The position numbers and the translations under genes are program-made. From Bacteroidaceae bacterium (lineage in GTDB: Bacteria > Bacteroidota > Bacteroidia > Bacteroidales > Bacteroidaceae): 6,335 nucleotides of DNA. This document shows positions 1-6,335 of this stretch, piece after piece. The notes beneath the pieces are model-generated. The model saw only the letters and a program-made list of their open reading frames with translations, was not told where the DNA came from and ran no database searches. Location: contig JALNVG010000144.1 of the NCBI GenBank assembly GCA_023227685.1, positions 1 through 6,335 on the forward strand, written 5' to 3'. How positions within the stretch are numbered: position 1 is the first letter of the stretch; every line of letters begins with the position of its first letter.

Positions 1-50
1 AGAATAAGCAAGAAAGCACTATAACATAATAATGTTTTATATTCTCTCAT
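1..50 (-). CDS. Start of an exported protein (partial, signal peptide only)
   Basis: An ATG at 50-48 on the minus strand opens a frame that stays open to the window edge and reads MREYKTLLCYSAFLLI. Charged residues are followed by a hydrophobic stretch, as in the n- and h-regions of a signal peptide. The A-rich tract just upstream (nine A in a row on the minus strand) is a typical Bacteroidota leader without a clear Shine-Dalgarno. The gene lies just after the terminator hairpin, in the same direction as the operon, so it is probably the next PUL gene, with its own promoter or reached by read-through. Only 16 codons are visible, so the product cannot be named and chance is not excluded. Confidence 0.5.
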   Translation of the reverse strand, partial: MREYKTLLCYSAFLLI

Positions 51-70
51 AATTACTTTTTTTTATCGGT

Positions 71-110
71 AAAAAAAGTGTATCTTCTTTCTATCAAAGA
101 TACACTTTTT
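71..110 (-). terminator. Intrinsic terminator hairpin, possibly bidirectional
   Basis: Positions 73-86 and 97-110 are perfect reverse complements (14 bp) around a 10-nt loop (87-96). The core is GTGTATCTT/AAGATACAC, flanked by A/T tracts. Read on the minus strand, the stem runs into seven T (77-71), the classic Rho-independent shape. On the plus strand the right arm also ends in five T, so it could also stop transcription in that direction. It lies about 95 nt after the stop of the 824-residue lipoprotein gene and about 20 nt before the next start, which fits the end of the transporter-lipoprotein operon. Confidence 0.8.
95..102 (-). promoter_or_regulatory. Candidate Bacteroides-type -7 box (TATCTTTG)
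   Basis: On the minus strand 102-95 reads TATCTTTG, an exact fit to the Bacteroides -7 consensus TAnnTTTG. It is about 45 nt upstream of the start codon at 50, a plausible distance for the next gene. No TTTG -33 element lies 19-21 nt further upstream. The box also lies in an arm and loop of the terminator hairpin, so the match may be a by-product of that palindrome. Confidence 0.25.
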
Positions 111-129
111 ATTTAATCTTATATAATCA

Positions 130-153
130 TTAGTACCCAGAATTTTGCTTCAT
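130..153 (-). pseudogene. Remnant of a SusD C-terminus
   Basis: On the minus strand 153-130 encodes MKQNSGY followed by TAA. The intact SusD-like protein in this window ends MKQNDGY-TAA at 2877-2854, and 20 of 24 bases match between the two stretches. A QNxGY end directly before the stop is a hallmark of the RagB/SusD family. Upstream in the same frame come RDKS and then a stop codon, so nothing longer survives, and I see no convincing SusD similarity further upstream. The remnant is followed after 24 nt by a hairpin beginning GTG, as the intact susD gene is after 20 nt. The simplest reading is the decayed 3' end of a former susD copy with its terminator. Chance identity over eight codons remains possible. 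Confidence 0.5.
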
Positions 154-169
154 ACTCTTATCCCTTTAA

Positions 170-199
170 TGATGTAAAATAAGAATTCTTATTTCATCA
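170..199. repeat. Near-perfect palindrome just after the lipoprotein stop codon
   Basis: AAATAAGAATTCTTATTT (177-194) is a perfect 18-bp palindrome. With a two-base bulge (175-176) the outer arms TGATG (170-174) and CATCA (195-199) also pair, giving an almost continuous foldback that begins 7 nt after the stop codon at 206. On the minus strand it is not followed by a T tract, so it is not a standard terminator. It could protect the mRNA 3' end or be a protein-binding site. The AT-rich composition weakens the case. Confidence 0.5.
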
Positions 200-205
200 A
201 AAGAC

Positions 206-2680
206 TTACTCATAGCTTAATAAAGTCTTTGCATTTGTATCTTTATCCGTTTTGAATCGTATCCATTTAGCTTGGAAAGAAGATGGAAACTCAAAATTAA
301 ATGTTTGTCCTTTTTTAACAGAAACAACTTTATATTTCATCCAATTTCCATTACCTGAAGGATCTACTTCCAATGTAAAGGTTACGGTTTCGTTAGAATT
401 ATGACTTATTTTTAAATCTTTCTTATCATAAAAACTAATCAAATAGGGATCTGAATATTCATTTGCTTTAACTGATGTATCCATCCAAGGTCCACCAAAA
501 CCAGTGGGTTTGCCCAATTTCCATAAATCATCCAAAACACCTGCCCATACTACAGCTTTTTTATCAGCTGAATAAATAAGATGATCATTTGATTCGATAC
601 GTTGAGGATCTACTCCTGTCATAATCAACATTCCACGATAAGAAACATAATCATTGATTTTAAACTCATGCGTACTTATTGGTCTTATTTTGGCAAATCC
701 ATCAGCATTTTCAGCAGGAAGTTCATAAAAAGTACCCATACAACTGAATAAATCTCGTTCTGTTGCAACTTCTCTACAAATACGAACAGCACCTTCATTT
801 GTAGGCTTCGTATAAGCTGAAAGGCCTAACGGCAAGCGCCAACGACGACCTGAATTATCGATGATTAATACAGAACCTTTTTCAATTTGAATCACTTGCT
901 TCGGAATCGCTACATGCTCTTTCATAAATGAAACCATTTTAGGATCTTCTTTCTTTACCAATCGTAACTGATCATCCATTTCATAATAACCTGAAACAAG
1001 GGGGCTATTATCTTTATAATCCATAGCTAAAACACCTAAAGATCTCCTATTATCACCTAAACTATAAAGCATTCCTCCTATTGATTCATTACTATCAACT
1101 GGAGACAAACCTTCAAAAATAGGATCAATACTGTTTGTCCTATTATTATTCGCCGTATAATTTAAACAAAAAGTAGCTTTTGTATTTTTATCTGTTTTTA
1201 CACGAATCCATTCCCCTTTTAACGTAGTTGAAAAGTCAATTGTCGTAGAAAGCGTACTGGCTAATTTCACTTTTTGTACAGTTTCCCATTTTCCATTACC
1301 TTCTTTATCTATTTCGAGCGTAAACGTCACAGGTTTCGTACCATTATTCTGTATCCAAGCTTCGCGCTTAGGCCACCCTGCAAATAAAAAGGGTTCAGAG
1401 TAAACATTCGCTTTTACTTTTTCATCACTCCACAAGGTACCATTCGCTGTTGTAGGTCCTAAATGGTCTGGTTGATCAATCGTTGTAAACCAAAGATTAG
1501 AATTGGATTGACCAGGAGAGCTCAAATTTCCTTTTTGATTACGTTTATTTAAAAATTCATTTTGTGCTGTATCATCACAACCAAAAACAAGTTGATTCTG
1601 CCATCTACAAAAATCACCGATAACCTTCAAGTAAGATGAACGAGGACGAATACCTTTTGAATTATTAGCTGTAAAAGTAGCAGGAAAATGCCAAAACATA
1701 CCATGCATAGTCATCAAATAATCAGGATTTTCTTCCGTCCCTACATTTCTAATACGAGGCCATTCGGTATTCCATCCATGAGCTCCATCATACGAATGAC
1801 TAGCTTTAGGTAAACGATAAAAAGACCAACCTTTAGTAGCATCACGCACACCTAAGATTAAAGACTTATAATCCCAACCGATCGACCAAATAGGATCCGT
1901 TTTACTATTGCCATTTCCATAAATACCACCTGGACCCGTAACCTCAGTAAATTGATTACGACGTACCACCTTCCAATCTTTACCGTCCCATTCAGCAAGC
2001 ACACCAGCGGTTATACTAAAATTAGTCAAAGCTGCTTTCGTACCTTCTCCATTATTCGTAAAATACAAATGCCCTTGACCTGAATATAAGCCTTTACCAT
2101 GCACACCGGGAAGCATATCATTTATCGGACCAGAATCAGTGTCCGATTTTTTTTCATGTAAAAAATTTCCATCAGGATAAAGTTCTTTAACCGCCAAGGA
2201 ATGGACATCTACTTCATAGAGTCCTTCTTCCATTGTTCCATAATAAACTTTATTTTCAGGATCTGTTAAGTCACGAGCATTACCCGTTAATCTTCCAGGC
2301 ATATCTTTAATACTAATAACTCGCACATTCCCTTTAGCATCAATCACATAAGGACCAATAAGCAATTGATTACTCTCCTTATGTATCATTCTGTTAGCTG
2401 GCGTTCCACCAATACTTTTTGCAAAATTTTCCTGCGTATAATCAGACTTCACTTGATACAATTTATCTGAAGATCCTAACGGTTTATGAGGACCATAAGT
2501 AATCACCCAAAGATTTTCTGCCCAGGGAACAACAGCTCCTGTTCCACACTCTCCTTCATCATTATAATGGGCAAGTTTAGGATAAATGCCAGAAATCGAC
2601 TTCATTTCCGTATTTTCCATTTTCTTGCTGCCACAAGACATTAATATCAATAAACTACTTAATATAATCGTTTTATTCAT
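206..2680 (-). CDS. Outer-membrane lipoprotein with internal duplication; probable beta-propeller carbohydrate-active protein
   Basis: This 824-residue protein starts with a lipoprotein signal peptide: MNK, a hydrophobic stretch, then the lipobox LMSC with C16 as the likely lipidated cysteine. The mature part has repeated strand-turn motifs typical of a beta-propeller (for example GTGAVVPWAENLWVITYG at 46-63 and GLYEVDV at 153-159). Polar clusters H65, H100, H194, H295, H301, H326, H331, R309 and R311 could form an active site. An 87-residue beta-rich module at 423-509 recurs ungapped at 738-824 (34 of 87 identical), and similarity extends over about 195-509 against 535-824. The second copy lacks the histidines. 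A carbohydrate role is inferred from co-orientation with susC/susD, 173 bp downstream of susD. Some seven-bladed propeller families are polysaccharide lyases, including rhamnose-glucuronate lyases (PL27), but I cannot confirm membership; a binding-only role is possible. The ATG at 2680 is supported by the signal peptide that follows it and an AAGAAG stretch just upstream. Confidence 0.85.
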   Translation of the reverse strand: MNKTIILSSLLILMSCGSKKMENTEMKSISGIYPKLAHYNDEGECGTGAVVPWAENLWVITYGPHKPLGSSDKLYQVKSDYTQENFAKSIGGTPANRMIHKESNQLLIGPYVIDAKGNVRVISIKDMPGRLTGNARDLTDPENKVYYGTMEEGLYEVDVHSLAVKELYPDGNFLHEKKSDTDSGPINDMLPGVHGKGLYSGQGHLYFTNNGEGTKAALTNFSITAGVLAEWDGKDWKVVRRNQFTEVTGPGGIYGNGNSKTDPIWSIGWDYKSLILGVRDATKGWSFYRLPKASHSYDGAHGWNTEWPRIRNVGTEENPDYLMTMHGMFWHFPATFTANNSKGIRPRSSYLKVIGDFCRWQNQLVFGCDDTAQNEFLNKRNQKGNLSSPGQSNSNLWFTTIDQPDHLGPTTANGTLWSDEKVKANVYSEPFLFAGWPKREAWIQNNGTKPVTFTLEIDKEGNGKWETVQKVKLASTLSTTIDFSTTLKGEWIRVKTDKNTKATFCLNYTANNNRTNSIDPIFEGLSPVDSNESIGGMLYSLGDNRRSLGVLAMDYKDNSPLVSGYYEMDDQLRLVKKEDPKMVSFMKEHVAIPKQVIQIEKGSVLIIDNSGRRWRLPLGLSAYTKPTNEGAVRICREVATERDLFSCMGTFYELPAENADGFAKIRPISTHEFKINDYVSYRGMLIMTGVDPQRIESNDHLIYSADKKAVVWAGVLDDLWKLGKPTGFGGPWMDTSVKANEYSDPYLISFYDKKDLKISHNSNETVTFTLEVDPSGNGNWMKYKVVSVKKGQTFNFEFPSSFQAKWIRFKTDKDTNAKTLLSYE
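209..469 (-). repeat. C-terminal copy of an 87-residue internal repeat
   Basis: Codons for residues 738-824 of the lipoprotein, beginning KANEYSDPYL and ending LLSYE. They align without gaps to residues 423-509, with 34 of 87 identities. Shared stretches are VTFTLE, GNG, W, WIR and KTDK. The composition suggests a beta-sandwich accessory module. The wider homologous unit in this half covers residues of about 535-824 (nt 209-1078). Confidence 0.85.
1154..1414 (-). repeat. Central copy of the 87-residue internal repeat
   Basis: Codons for residues 423-509 of the lipoprotein, beginning KANVYSEPFL. This is the partner of the C-terminal copy. Upstream of both copies, further landmarks match in the same order: LYS (198 and 538), RLP (289 and 615), G-x-F-x-x-x-P (327 and 649) and IRP (344 and 665). 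The whole unit is therefore about 195-509 (nt 1154-2098), duplicated downstream with small deletions. Confidence 0.85.
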
Positions 2681-2757
2681 CTTCTTATTTCTTATTTAAA
2701 ATCTTAGAATTATGATTCTCTATCTTCAGTTGCTCCTATAGCATTCGATTGTGAATC

Positions 2758-2780
2758 ATCTGATAACTACGATATCAGAT
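2758..2780. other. Stem-loop in the susD-lipoprotein gap
   Basis: ATCTGATA (2758-2765) and TATCAGAT (2773-2780) are perfect 8-bp complements around a 7-nt loop. A competing 7-bp pairing is possible between ATGATTC (2712-2718) and GAATCAT (2753-2759). The leader before the lipoprotein start could therefore fold in alternative ways. No riboswitch class is recognised. Confidence 0.4.
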
Positions 2781-2804
2781 TGTTCTATCTATTGTAGCTA
2801 GCAT

Positions 2805-2833
2805 GTGATAGGGATGAAGAACATCCCTATCAC
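2805..2833 (-). promoter_or_regulatory. 12-bp intercistronic hairpin after susD
   Basis: GTGATAGGGATG (2805-2816) and CATCCCTATCAC (2822-2833) form a perfect 12-bp stem with a 5-nt loop, 20 nt downstream of the susD stop on the minus strand. It is not followed by a T tract in the direction of transcription, so full Rho-independent termination is unlikely. A processing, 3'-end stabilising or partial attenuation role, leaving susC/susD mRNA more abundant than the downstream gene, fits its position. The rest of the 173-bp gap (2681-2853) shows no TAnnTTTG promoter and no gene. Confidence 0.6.
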
Positions 2834-2853
2834 TTTACTGATAAATATATTAT

Positions 2854-4548
2854 TTAATACCCATCATTCTGCTTCATATTTGTATTAATAAGAATTTCAG
2901 AAGTAGGAATAGGCCATAAATATTGACGATTATCCCAATGTCTTTCTGAAAGAACCGCTACTTTACCAGCCGCTTCCAAATTAGAGAAATCAGGCAAACC
3001 ATTTTCATCAATATTGGGTGCTTTAGACCAAAACCAATCGCCCTGACTCGTTACTTTTTCAATCAATAATGAAGAAGGATAAATCAAACCATAACTCTTA
3101 CGTGTGAGCGATATCTCAGCTTGGTGCCAACGTACCAAATCCATATAACGTAGTCCTTCTTCTGCAAATTCCATACGACGTTCTACTCGCAATTGTTTTC
3201 TTAATTCCGTTTGATCCATTGTTGTAAAAGAAGGATATTGATCCGTTGCATCTACAGAAACGCCATAAGCTCTGGCACGTACTTGGTTCATAGAATTAAG
3301 CACCGATGCATCGATTTGATTTAATTCAATTTTTGCTTCAGCATAGATTAATAAAACTTCAGCATAACGAATGTAAATAAGATCAGGAGCAACTTTCATC
3401 CCATTTTCCAACCACGTTTCATCAATGCCTTTCTTCCAGGCCAAACCATTGAAAGAAGCATATTGAGCATTCGCACGGGTATCATTATTCTTTTGTAAAT
3501 TACCTGTATTATAATTCATTACTTCTAAAGCTTCTGGATGAGGCGTATAATCAAAACCCAGCCATTGACTATTAAAAGGTACAATGGTTTCACTCAAACG
3601 AGGATCACGATTTTTGAAAGGCTCATGGCTATCAAACAAAGGAGACTCATCAATAGGTTTACCATCGGTACATGTATACGCTGCCAATAAATCCCAAGAT
3701 GGATCTTCTGCTGTCCAACCTCCAGTATTTCTGGTAATGGCATTTTTCACTACAGAAGGGTTAAGATATACATCGTTTTCAATTGATCGAGGTATAACAA
3801 AAATACTCTCTTCGGCATTATGCGTTTTAGTCAAAAACAAATCAGCGAAATCAGTATGCAACGTATACGCTTTAGAATCAATGACCGCTTTTGCTGCTGT
3901 AGCAGCAATATCATAATCACTCATATATAAAGCAAAACGTGCTTTCAATGCTAATGCAGCACCTTTAGAAGCTCTTTGTTTCCCCTTATAAACTGCAGGT
4001 AAAACAGCCGCAGCCTTATCAAAATCCTCATAAATCAAGGCTTTTACGTCACTTAAAGGTGTTCTTCCATACGTAAAAGCCGTTTCAATATCTAATACAT
4101 CTGTAACTAAGGGAACATCACCAAATTTACAAGCCAACTTACTATAGGCTGCGGCTCTATGAAAATAAGCTTCCGCTAATAATAAATCCAATTTTTCTTG
4201 GGACACCCCTTCTGTTTCACCTTCTTTGATTTTGTTGATTACCGTATTAGCCCGCGCAATACATTTATATTGATTGGACCAGAGTGAGGTCACAGAAGCA
4301 TCCTGACCATTTAACGTTCCATCAACAATTGCTTGATTCGTCTCTCTATACGTATAATCATCGGTCCATTTCTTTGAATCTATCGTCCAAAAAGACATTT
4401 TGTACAAATCGTTTAAGGACATTTCAATTTCCGTTTCTGACGTATTCCAGTTTTCGCTAGAACCTTGCGCCAAAGGAACTAAATCCAAATCACTACATGC
4501 TGTAAGACCGATACAGCCTATTACTAATAGATATATTATCTTTTTCAT
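2854..4548 (-). CDS. SusD-like (RagB/SusD family) surface glycan-binding lipoprotein
   Basis: Complete protein of 564 residues, the usual size for the family. The lipoprotein signal ends LTAC with C18 lipidated, followed by the acidic SDLDL, in keeping with surface-export signals of Bacteroidota. Family landmarks in order are: the N-terminal helical region with RANTVINKI (99-107); LLLAEAYFHRAAAYSKLACKFGDVPLV (122-148); KGAALALKARFALYMSDYDIA (195-215); IRYAEVLLIYAEAKIELN (393-410); ERRMEFAEEGLRYMDLVRW (456-474); and the C-terminus YLWPIPTSEI...MKQNDGY. It should sit as a lid on the SusC barrel and bind the incoming oligosaccharide. Tryptophans such as W90, W278, W284 and W327 are candidate stacking residues, by inference only. 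The glycan cannot be predicted. It starts 11 bp after the susC stop and is almost certainly co-transcribed with susC. Confidence 0.96.
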   Translation of the reverse strand: MKKIIYLLVIGCIGLTACSDLDLVPLAQGSSENWNTSETEIEMSLNDLYKMSFWTIDSKKWTDDYTYRETNQAIVDGTLNGQDASVTSLWSNQYKCIARANTVINKIKEGETEGVSQEKLDLLLAEAYFHRAAAYSKLACKFGDVPLVTDVLDIETAFTYGRTPLSDVKALIYEDFDKAAAVLPAVYKGKQRASKGAALALKARFALYMSDYDIAATAAKAVIDSKAYTLHTDFADLFLTKTHNAEESIFVIPRSIENDVYLNPSVVKNAITRNTGGWTAEDPSWDLLAAYTCTDGKPIDESPLFDSHEPFKNRDPRLSETIVPFNSQWLGFDYTPHPEALEVMNYNTGNLQKNNDTRANAQYASFNGLAWKKGIDETWLENGMKVAPDLIYIRYAEVLLIYAEAKIELNQIDASVLNSMNQVRARAYGVSVDATDQYPSFTTMDQTELRKQLRVERRMEFAEEGLRYMDLVRWHQAEISLTRKSYGLIYPSSLLIEKVTSQGDWFWSKAPNIDENGLPDFSNLEAAGKVAVLSERHWDNRQYLWPIPTSEILINTNMKQNDGY

Positions 4549-4562
4549 TGTTTTCTTCTTTA
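4549..4562 (-). promoter_or_regulatory. susC-susD junction with translation-initiation leader
   Basis: The susC stop TAA (4562-4560) runs directly into AGAAGAAAACA before the susD ATG at 4548. The purine-rich AAAGAAG overlaps the susC stop codon and is the only ribosome-binding candidate. The 11-bp gap leaves no room for a promoter, so translation of susD is probably linked to susC, which fits the paired SusCD complex. Confidence 0.6.
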
Positions 4563-6335
4563 AAAATTAATAGATACACCAAATAATAATGAAGTTGTGA
4601 TGGGATAAGAAGAATTGCCCATTTCTGGATCCCAACCTTTAGGAAAACCACTCAAACAAAATAAATCATTCCCCGAAACATATAATCGCATTCTTTTAAT
4701 AGCGGCTTTTTGAGTTAATTCGGTTGGAAGAGTATAACCAAAGGTCAGATTTTTTAATCGAATATAACGACCATTAAATAACCAGAAGTCAGACATGGCA
4801 TAGTTATTACCAATATTGCTTCTTGTAAGGCGTGGATATATGGCCGTAGCATTTTGTTGATCTGTATTCAGACTACTCCAATAATTATTCTCTAAAATAG
4901 CTGGTACATTCCCCCAATTTTCGCGTAATGGTTCTACCATTAGACTAGAAATTAAGCTATTCTGTTTTCCCACTCCTTGAAATGACATAGATAAATCAAA
5001 ATCTTTATATCCCAAATTAAAATTCATACCAAACATATATCTAGGTAATGAACCGCCCAACAAAGTCCGATCATATTCAGAAGAAATCAATCCATCAGGA
5101 ACACCATCAGGACCTGAGATATCCTTATATTTCACATCACCTACTTTTATGTTCTTATTCATCATCGGTGAATTATCGACCTCATCCTGGGTGAGATATA
5201 AACCCTCACTCTGATAACCATACCATTCATTAAATTCACTTCCTTCTTTTTTCACTTGACTTCCTAAGAATTCAGTACCACCAAGATCACCCATCTTCGA
5301 TTTGAAGTCAGATAAATTGGCAGAAATACCATAACTAACATCTCCTACATGATCATTCCAACCTATTTCAAGATCAAAACCATTTGTGGTCATCGATCCA
5401 GTATTCACCTCAGGATTATCAAAACCTATGAAATTAGGGATTTCTAATCCTAACAACATATCCTTTGTTGTTTTATGATAATAGTCAAATACGACTTTCA
5501 AACGACTATTTAGAAAATACGTATCTAAACCAAAATCAACAGATTCAGTCGTCTCCCAAGAGATATCACTAACGGCATACGCTTGTTGGTAGGCAGTCAA
5601 GACAGAACTAATATCACTATTATCATACATCAAAGCATTGCTAAAAGAAATAGAAGCCAATGAAGGATAATAACTACCAATACGTTCATTACCTAATTGT
5701 CCCCAAGAACCACGAAGTTTCAAAAAGGATAACCAATCATAATCCAAATTCTTTATGAATGACTCTTCTGACATAACCCAACCTAAAGAGAATGAAGGGA
5801 AAGTTCCCCATCGATAATCTTTTCCAAAGCGAGAAGAACCATCTCGACGAACATTTGCTTGAAACAAATATTTATTCGCATAGTTATACATGATCCGACC
5901 AAAAACTGAACGATAAGCATATTCATTTGCACTTCCGCTGTTATCTCTCATATCTTCAGGACCTAAATCTAAATAAGGATAACTGTCCAACAAATATTGA
6001 TCACGAGAAGCCATTAAAGTTTCTGCAAATTGATAATAATTTTCATAACCAACCATGAAATTAAAACTATGTTTACCGATCTCTTTATCATAATTACCCA
6101 AGAATTGAGTAGTTACACTATAATCATCATTTCTATTTTCAGTTAACTTCGTACTTGATAAATCTTGATAAGGACCTCCAATTATATCAGGATTATCAGC
6201 CAAGGTCCATTCCGCAGCCGTTTCAAAAGCTTTCGATTTATTAAAATTATAAACAGGAGCAATAACAGCTGAAAATTTCATTCCTTCAATAGGCTTAAAA
6301 TCAAAAGCAGCCTTACCACCAATACGATTATACCA
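4560..6335 (-). CDS. SusC-like TonB-linked outer-membrane transporter (C-terminal part)
   Basis: The frame is open to the window edge and shows 591 residues, beginning WYNRIGGKAAFDF. The internal methionine at 6281 is not the real start. SusC proteins usually have about 1,000 residues, so the signal peptide, carboxypeptidase-like domain, TonB box and plug lie outside the window. What remains is beta-barrel. Family motifs, numbered from the first visible residue, are RRDGSSRFG (163-171), LKLRGSWGQLGN (205-216), GDVKYKDISGPDGVPDG (399-415, the usual acidic loop), SLPRY (429-433), YIRLKNLTFGY (524-534), GWDPEMG (567-573) and the terminal aromatic F591, as expected for barrel insertion. It imports oligosaccharides through the outer membrane using TonB energy, with the adjacent SusD as lid. 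No frameshift or internal stop is present. Confidence 0.95.
   Translation of the reverse strand, partial: WYNRIGGKAAFDFKPIEGMKFSAVIAPVYNFNKSKAFETAAEWTLADNPDIIGGPYQDLSSTKLTENRNDDYSVTTQFLGNYDKEIGKHSFNFMVGYENYYQFAETLMASRDQYLLDSYPYLDLGPEDMRDNSGSANEYAYRSVFGRIMYNYANKYLFQANVRRDGSSRFGKDYRWGTFPSFSLGWVMSEESFIKNLDYDWLSFLKLRGSWGQLGNERIGSYYPSLASISFSNALMYDNSDISSVLTAYQQAYAVSDISWETTESVDFGLDTYFLNSRLKVVFDYYHKTTKDMLLGLEIPNFIGFDNPEVNTGSMTTNGFDLEIGWNDHVGDVSYGISANLSDFKSKMGDLGGTEFLGSQVKKEGSEFNEWYGYQSEGLYLTQDEVDNSPMMNKNIKVGDVKYKDISGPDGVPDGLISSEYDRTLLGGSLPRYMFGMNFNLGYKDFDLSMSFQGVGKQNSLISSLMVEPLRENWGNVPAILENNYWSSLNTDQQNATAIYPRLTRSNIGNNYAMSDFWLFNGRYIRLKNLTFGYTLPTELTQKAAIKRMRLYVSGNDLFCLSGFPKGWDPEMGNSSYPITTSLLFGVSINF

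Noticed and set aside
164..217. Mini open frame on the minus strand (MSKSFDEIRILILHH) overlapping the end of the lipoprotein gene
   Set aside because: It has only 15 codons, starts inside the lipoprotein gene without a ribosome-binding site, and is built largely from the palindrome. It is in frame with the SusD remnant and shares ILI with the SusD tail, but at the wrong spacing, so I do not count it as further SusD homology.
399..415. GPDGVPDG loop of the SusC-like protein as an unusual insertion (residue numbers of the visible protein)
   Set aside because: Many SusC-like transporters carry an acidic Gly/Asp-rich loop at this place, so it is a normal family variant.
2681..2853. Short open frames in the gap (such as MFFIPITC and MIHNRML)
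   Set aside because: They are eight codons or fewer, with no leader or homology, and arise from the hairpin sequences.
3584..3916. 110-codon open frame on the plus strand
   Set aside because: It lies wholly antisense inside the susD-like gene, whose family motifs cover the region. The translation has no recognisable features and no leader, so it is a shadow frame.
6279..6281. Methionine codon as start of the SusC-like gene
   Set aside because: The frame continues open to the window edge with typical SusC sequence before this methionine, so the gene is truncated by the window and does not start here.

Overview
This AT-rich window looks like part of a polysaccharide utilisation locus (PUL) from a member of the Bacteroidota, probably Bacteroidales. 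The grounds are a SusC-like TonB-dependent transporter directly followed by a SusD-like lipoprotein, lipoboxes on two of the proteins, A-rich leaders instead of strong Shine-Dalgarno sites, and AT-rich codon use. All genes supported here lie on the minus strand, so transcription runs from high to low coordinates.

Layout in transcription order: (1) 6335-4560, the C-terminal 591 residues of a SusC-like outer-membrane transporter, whose N-terminus lies outside the window; (2) 4548-2854, a complete SusD-like surface glycan-binding lipoprotein that starts 11 bp after the susC stop; (3) 2853-2681, a 173-bp gap with strong stem-loops, including a 12-bp perfect hairpin 20 nt after the susD stop, and no recognisable promoter; (4) 2680-206, an 824-residue lipoprotein that I read as a probable beta-propeller carbohydrate-active or carbohydrate-binding protein with a large internal duplication; (5) 205-51, a short spacer holding a palindrome, an apparent remnant of a SusD C-terminus (MKQNSGY-stop) and a strong intrinsic-terminator hairpin; (6) 50-1, the first codons of a further gene that looks like a signal peptide and runs out of the window.

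In the expected model, the SusC/SusD pair captures and imports an oligosaccharide across the outer membrane. The 824-residue lipoprotein would act on or bind the same glycan at the cell envelope. The substrate cannot be read from the sequence. A rhamnose-glucuronate or other uronate lyase role is a hypothesis from fold and histidine content only.

The two most interesting points are these. First, the lipoprotein gene is bracketed by two copies of a SusD 3' end, each followed by a hairpin at nearly the same distance, which suggests the PUL was rearranged by gain of this gene or collapse of a tandem array. Second, the lipoprotein is an internal tandem duplication (about residues 195-509 against 535-824), and the second copy has lost the histidines of the first. 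No CRISPR array, tRNA, rRNA, insertion sequence or integrase is visible.
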